Below, piece by piece: positions 62,753 to 64,000 of a DNA stretch of 64,000 nucleotides. Both the position numbers and the translations under genes were made by a program. The notes under the pieces were generated by a model. The model was given only the letters and a program-made list of their open reading frames with translations. It made no database searches and was not told where the DNA came from. The stretch's first letter is position 1, and every line of letters starts with the position of its first letter. The DNA comes from Actinostola sp. cb2023 (taxonomy: Eukaryota; Cnidaria; Anthozoa; Actiniaria; Actinostolidae): positions 651,001-715,000 of the forward strand of contig JAUJYZ010000280.1 of NCBI GenBank assembly GCA_033675265.1, written 5' to 3'.

Positions 62753-63136
62753 ACTTAATTATATCCATTTTGAAATTTACACTCACTACCGGAAAACATA
62801 AACAACGATTTTAATATATCTACAGCAAAATGTCACGTGACGAGTAGTGCGCAATGAACGATTGAGCACATGCAAAGTCAGTTGAACAATCTACTCGACA
62901 CTTGGTACAAAAGTCCTTCTTTATTCTCTTTCTCGTCGTCAGAATCACAGACAAAAGCCCAACATCGCTTTTTTACCGGTGCTGGTTGTTCTTTTGAGTA
63001 GTAATTGAACGTACAGCTGGTGTAGTTTTGGGATCACTTGCCCTGCTGTCGTATGACCTTCGTGTTGAGGATTTGCTGCGAGCCGTGAAATTCACTGGAC
63101 ATTTACAGTAAATACTACGCTTACAGGATAATTATT

Positions 63137-63372
63137 CTACTTCAAATGACGCTCAATGGCACTCTGCATAATTCTTAGAGATTGTGGCTCATTGTCTTCA
63201 TTGTCCTTGCATTTGACTTCTGCATAGAACTGATCGAGTGAGAATCTTGTCGAGGTCAAAACAACAACAGGCGCCATTTTGTTGTCAATGTTGATTTCAA
63301 TGTCAAGATTGTTGGACGTCTTGCACCAATTTTCAAACACAGAAAGCCATTGCTTTGTGAAATGGTTTTAGT
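63137..63372 (-). pseudogene. N-terminal domain exon of a Crypton/ZMYM-type tyrosine-recombinase-like protein
   Basis: The minus-strand frame extends upstream of 63,340 through FTKQWLSVFENWCK and continues to SLDQFYAEVKCKDN and EPQSLRIMQSAIERHLK. The combination W-x2-FE-W, then L-x-FYAEV, then (Y/N)EP-SL-MQ-(S/A)-x2-RHL is the core-binding N-terminal domain found in Crypton-derived and DUF3504-type proteins, numerous in corals. The recombinase catalytic domain is not present. The frame ends HLK then a stop, or with AA-GTAGAA as a weak splice donor, so it is either a single exon or a fragment. About 20 residues in the middle (NIDNKMAPVVVL) do not fit the pattern and may be decayed. Confidence 0.55.
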
Positions 63373-63379
63373 TTTCTTG

Positions 63380-64000
63380 TTAATGGCCCGAGACTTTAAT
63401 TCATCAATATCTTGGCTTGTGTATAATTACTAGAAACACGAACTGTTTTTCCAATCGCAAATCGAAAATTCAGGAATGGACTCACTACGACTAGGAGTTA
63501 CCGGAGCTAGTTTGCTTGTTTTGGACCTGTTTTGGTAGTTTATTCTGCATTTTCTGAATTCAAATGGATGTCAAATGACGGATAATCATTCACATTAAGT
63601 GCCTCTTCAGCTTGAAAGAGGGAATAGTCAACAATAAAAAACAAGTTGAAAAAGTCATTCTTTGTTTTGTAAAATATGAAAGATTTGTTGTGGTAAAATC
63701 CAAAATATTTCCTGTTCATTTATTTGCCTGCTTTATTTTCTGTGTTCTGATTGGCTGTTTCATGTTGTTCCTGCAATTTCATTGGATGTTCAAATTGGTG
63801 CGATTTAGAGCTCAAAAAGGTGCGATTTGGGAATAAATCGCACCATTTTTAACCAATCAGATTACAGGAAATGCTAGTGATTTCAAAATGGATGTAATTA
63901 ATAGTAAAATATACTAACTGGTAAATAACTATAAGTAATTATGAAAATTTCAATATATATACATTAAAATTGGAAGGATAGAAATGATGTGAGGCAATAA
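63380..64000. other. Terminal stretch with a partial MITE
   Basis: A half-copy of the GTGCGATTT/AATCGCAC palindrome with GCCAATCAGATTACAGG lies at 63,813-63,905. Frame 63,612-63,836 is hydrophobic and unrecognised. No other feature was supported. Confidence 0.45.

Overview
The window looks like a gene-poor, transposon-saturated stretch of an early-branching marine animal, most likely an anthozoan cnidarian (coral or sea anemone). The evidence is AT-rich sequence with no bacterial-style gene density, very long TTA/ATA microsatellites, many foldback MITEs, a BEL/Pao LTR retrotransposon, a Penelope-like GIY-YIG endonuclease, tRNA-headed SINE fragments, and retroelement proteins that resemble families I know from corals and anemones. 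I see no complete host gene. The phylum is an inference from element types, not from a marker gene.

Layout. 1-13,330: repeats only. It holds a dispersed repeat shared with 14.1-14.6 kb, foldback MITEs at 3.9-4.2, 7.2-7.85 and 8.86-9.35 kb, smaller TIR elements, an octamer microsatellite at 8.05 kb and a 91-bp minisatellite at 9.7-10.1 kb. 13,333-29,757: a tandem segmental duplication, copy A (13,333-about 22,668) and copy B (23,238-about 29,757), separated by a palindromic MITE. The copies differ by insertions, including a Penelope-like fragment present only in A and a microsatellite that is (ATA)n in A but (CTA/CTG)n in B. Both carry the same TATA-box and splice-donor arrangement. 29,757-39,500: mariner-type and TTAA-type MITEs, a second inverted copy of the palindromic MITE, a TACTGC hexamer array, a broken SGNH-hydrolase gene and a 26-G run. 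40,331-45,919: a 5.6-kb unit bounded by about 712-bp near-identical inverted arms, each with the same 92-codon reading frame.

48,560-58,245: the most structured region. It is a (TTA)n landscape holding an almost intact BEL element (minus strand) and a plus-strand reverse transcriptase with a restriction-like endonuclease. Several extra copies of that retrotransposon's 3' end each sit between TTA tracts. This is the pattern expected of a microsatellite-targeting non-LTR retrotransposon. 58,245-64,000: a foldback, a 1.14-kb TTAA element, an impure (TAA)n tract, palindromic 'GTGCAATTT' MITEs and a remnant exon resembling the N-terminal domain of Crypton/ZMYM-type tyrosine-recombinase proteins.

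Because the genes are mobile-element genes, they do not form a pathway. They record successive insertions: TTA tracts and LINE tails first, then the BEL element inside them, and MITEs inserting into duplicated DNA.
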